The translations under genes and the position numbers were made by a program. Source: Sneathiella litorea (lineage in GTDB: Bacteria > Pseudomonadota > Alphaproteobacteria > Sneathiellales > Sneathiellaceae). From it: a DNA stretch of 64,000 bases. Below the pieces are notes generated by a model. The model saw only the letters and a program-made list of their open reading frames with translations. It had not been told where the DNA came from and did not search any database. The stretch is taken from the NCBI RefSeq assembly GCF_009882915.1, contig NZ_WTUW01000009.1, forward strand, positions 496,001 to 560,000, in the 5' to 3' direction. How positions within the stretch are numbered: position 1 is the first letter of the stretch; each line of letters starts with the position of its first letter. Positions 63,459 to 64,000 of this stretch are shown piece by piece.

Positions 63459-64000
63459 AGGCCGAACCTTCCGGAATATTGCTTGATAAGCAACCAAAGG
63501 AAAAAAGGGCCGCCGATCATGCTGGTCAGGATGCCGACCGGCATTTCCGCAGGAACAACAATTGTCCGTGCCACCGTGTCCGCCAACAACAGCATGATTG
63601 CGCCCAGAAATGCGGATGCCGGGATCAATAGTCGGTGGTCGGGGCCGAGCGTTAACCGGACAAGATGGGGAACCACTAACCCGATAAAACCAATAATCCC
63701 GCTAACCGAAATAGCCGCGCCGACCGATAGCGCTGTGCAAATGACGATTGTCCGTTTCAACCGTTCCACATCAACACCCAAATATTGCGCCTCATTTTCT
63801 CCCAGCAAAAGCACGTTTAACTCCCGCGCATTGCGTATAAGGATCAACCCGGATGGCACTATGATCGTTGTCACCACAATCACTGAAACCCATAACGCCC
63901 CCCCTAAACTTCCCATGGTCCAGAAAGTCAGGGTTCTCAGTTGCTGATCATCACTCAGGAAAGTCAGGAAACCCACACCGGCAGCCGACATCGCATTAAT
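63455..64000 (-). CDS. hmuU: FecCD/HmuU-like ABC importer permease, 5' end cut by window edge
   Basis: The frame is open to the right edge, showing the last 181 residues of an iron-chelate/haem permease. INAMSAAGVGFLTFLSDDQQLRTLTFWTMGSL, ENEAQYLGVDVERLK and GFIGLVVPHLVRLTLGPDHRLLIPASAFLGA are FecCD family signatures, and the last contains the ATPase-coupling loop. It forms the membrane channel for the HmuV-like ATPase. The N-terminal half and any binding protein lie beyond the window. Confidence 0.92.
   Translation of the reverse strand: MNAMSAAGVGFLTFLSDDQQLRTLTFWTMGSLGGALWVSVIVVTTIIVPSGLILIRNARELNVLLLGENEAQYLGVDVERLKRTIVICTALSVGAAISVSGIIGFIGLVVPHLVRLTLGPDHRLLIPASAFLGAIMLLLADTVARTIVVPAEMPVGILTSMIGGPFFLWLLIKQYSGRFGL

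Noticed and set aside
1-64000. Mobile elements, CRISPR, tRNA or rRNA genes
   Set aside because: No transposase or integrase motif, no regularly spaced repeats and no cloverleaf or rRNA core sequence were seen on either strand.

Overview
The window reads as a chromosomal segment of a free-living, aerobic, heterotrophic alphaproteobacterium. The evidence is a group-IV sigma factor paired with a ChrR-type zinc anti-sigma factor, the TAXI-type TRAP transporter, the hydroxyproline catabolic genes, the abundance of acyl-CoA enzymes, and tightly packed operons with many ATGA/GTGA stop-start overlaps. Genus and species cannot be named from sequence reading alone. I saw no rRNA, tRNA, CRISPR array, insertion sequence or phage gene. 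Coding density is very high; the only gene-free stretch over 300 bases is 12439-12829.

1-12438 (minus strand) is one long operon for an aryl-polyene-type pigment lipid. In transcription order it encodes a lipoprotein, a chain-length-factor-like ketosynthase, a PlsC-type acyltransferase, two acyl carrier proteins, a small membrane protein, an aryl/acyl ligase, a hotdog dehydratase, a glycosyltransferase-acyltransferase fusion, a thioesterase, a LolA-like carrier, an MMPL exporter, a flavoprotein with flavin-halogenase hallmarks, a DUF3261 lipoprotein, and a ketosynthase that runs off the left edge. The ketoreductase, further ketosynthases and the ammonia-lyase expected of such a pathway would lie outside the window.

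12830-21453 is a photo-oxidative (singlet-oxygen) stress module. It holds an ECF sigma factor and a ChrR anti-sigma factor whose zinc ligands are all visible. It also holds a five-gene plus-strand run (flavoprotein, DUF1365, cyclopropane-fatty-acid-synthase-like methyltransferase, MFS transporter, DUF3833 lipoprotein) and a convergent three-gene minus-strand operon (DUF6134-like exported protein, SDR, NTF2-like). Three promoters share TGATCC-N16-CGTA(A/T): one for the sigma operon, one for the flavoprotein operon, one for the DUF6134 operon. This directly defines a local regulon that probably modifies membrane fatty acids.

21552-54162 is a broad acyl-CoA and xenobiotic/alicyclic catabolism island. 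It encodes three CoA ligases, four acyl-CoA dehydrogenases, two crotonases, a CaiB-type CoA transferase, a Baeyer-Villiger monooxygenase, SDR and quinone reductases, a D-aminoacylase-family amidohydrolase, a nitronate-monooxygenase-type flavoprotein, an arylsulfatase and a TRAP-TAXI uptake system. It also holds an EmrRAB-like efflux operon. Its regulators are MarR, IclR and an unusual protein made of two complete TetR repeats. The most economical reading is uptake, desulfation, CoA activation and beta-oxidation-like degradation of cyclic or branched carboxylates, but the substrate is unknown.

54369-64000 holds an LpxR-like outer-membrane lipid A deacylase, a lysine/aminoadipate pair (ALDH7-like dehydrogenase and Lys1-like saccharopine dehydrogenase), an alpha/beta hydrolase, a three-gene hydroxyproline catabolic operon (cis-3-hydroxyproline dehydratase-like, 4-hydroxyproline 2-epimerase, D-amino-acid dehydrogenase), and the 3' part of a haem-type ABC importer (HmuUV-like) cut by the right edge.

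All functional names come from recognised motifs, family resemblance and gene context; no database search was run.
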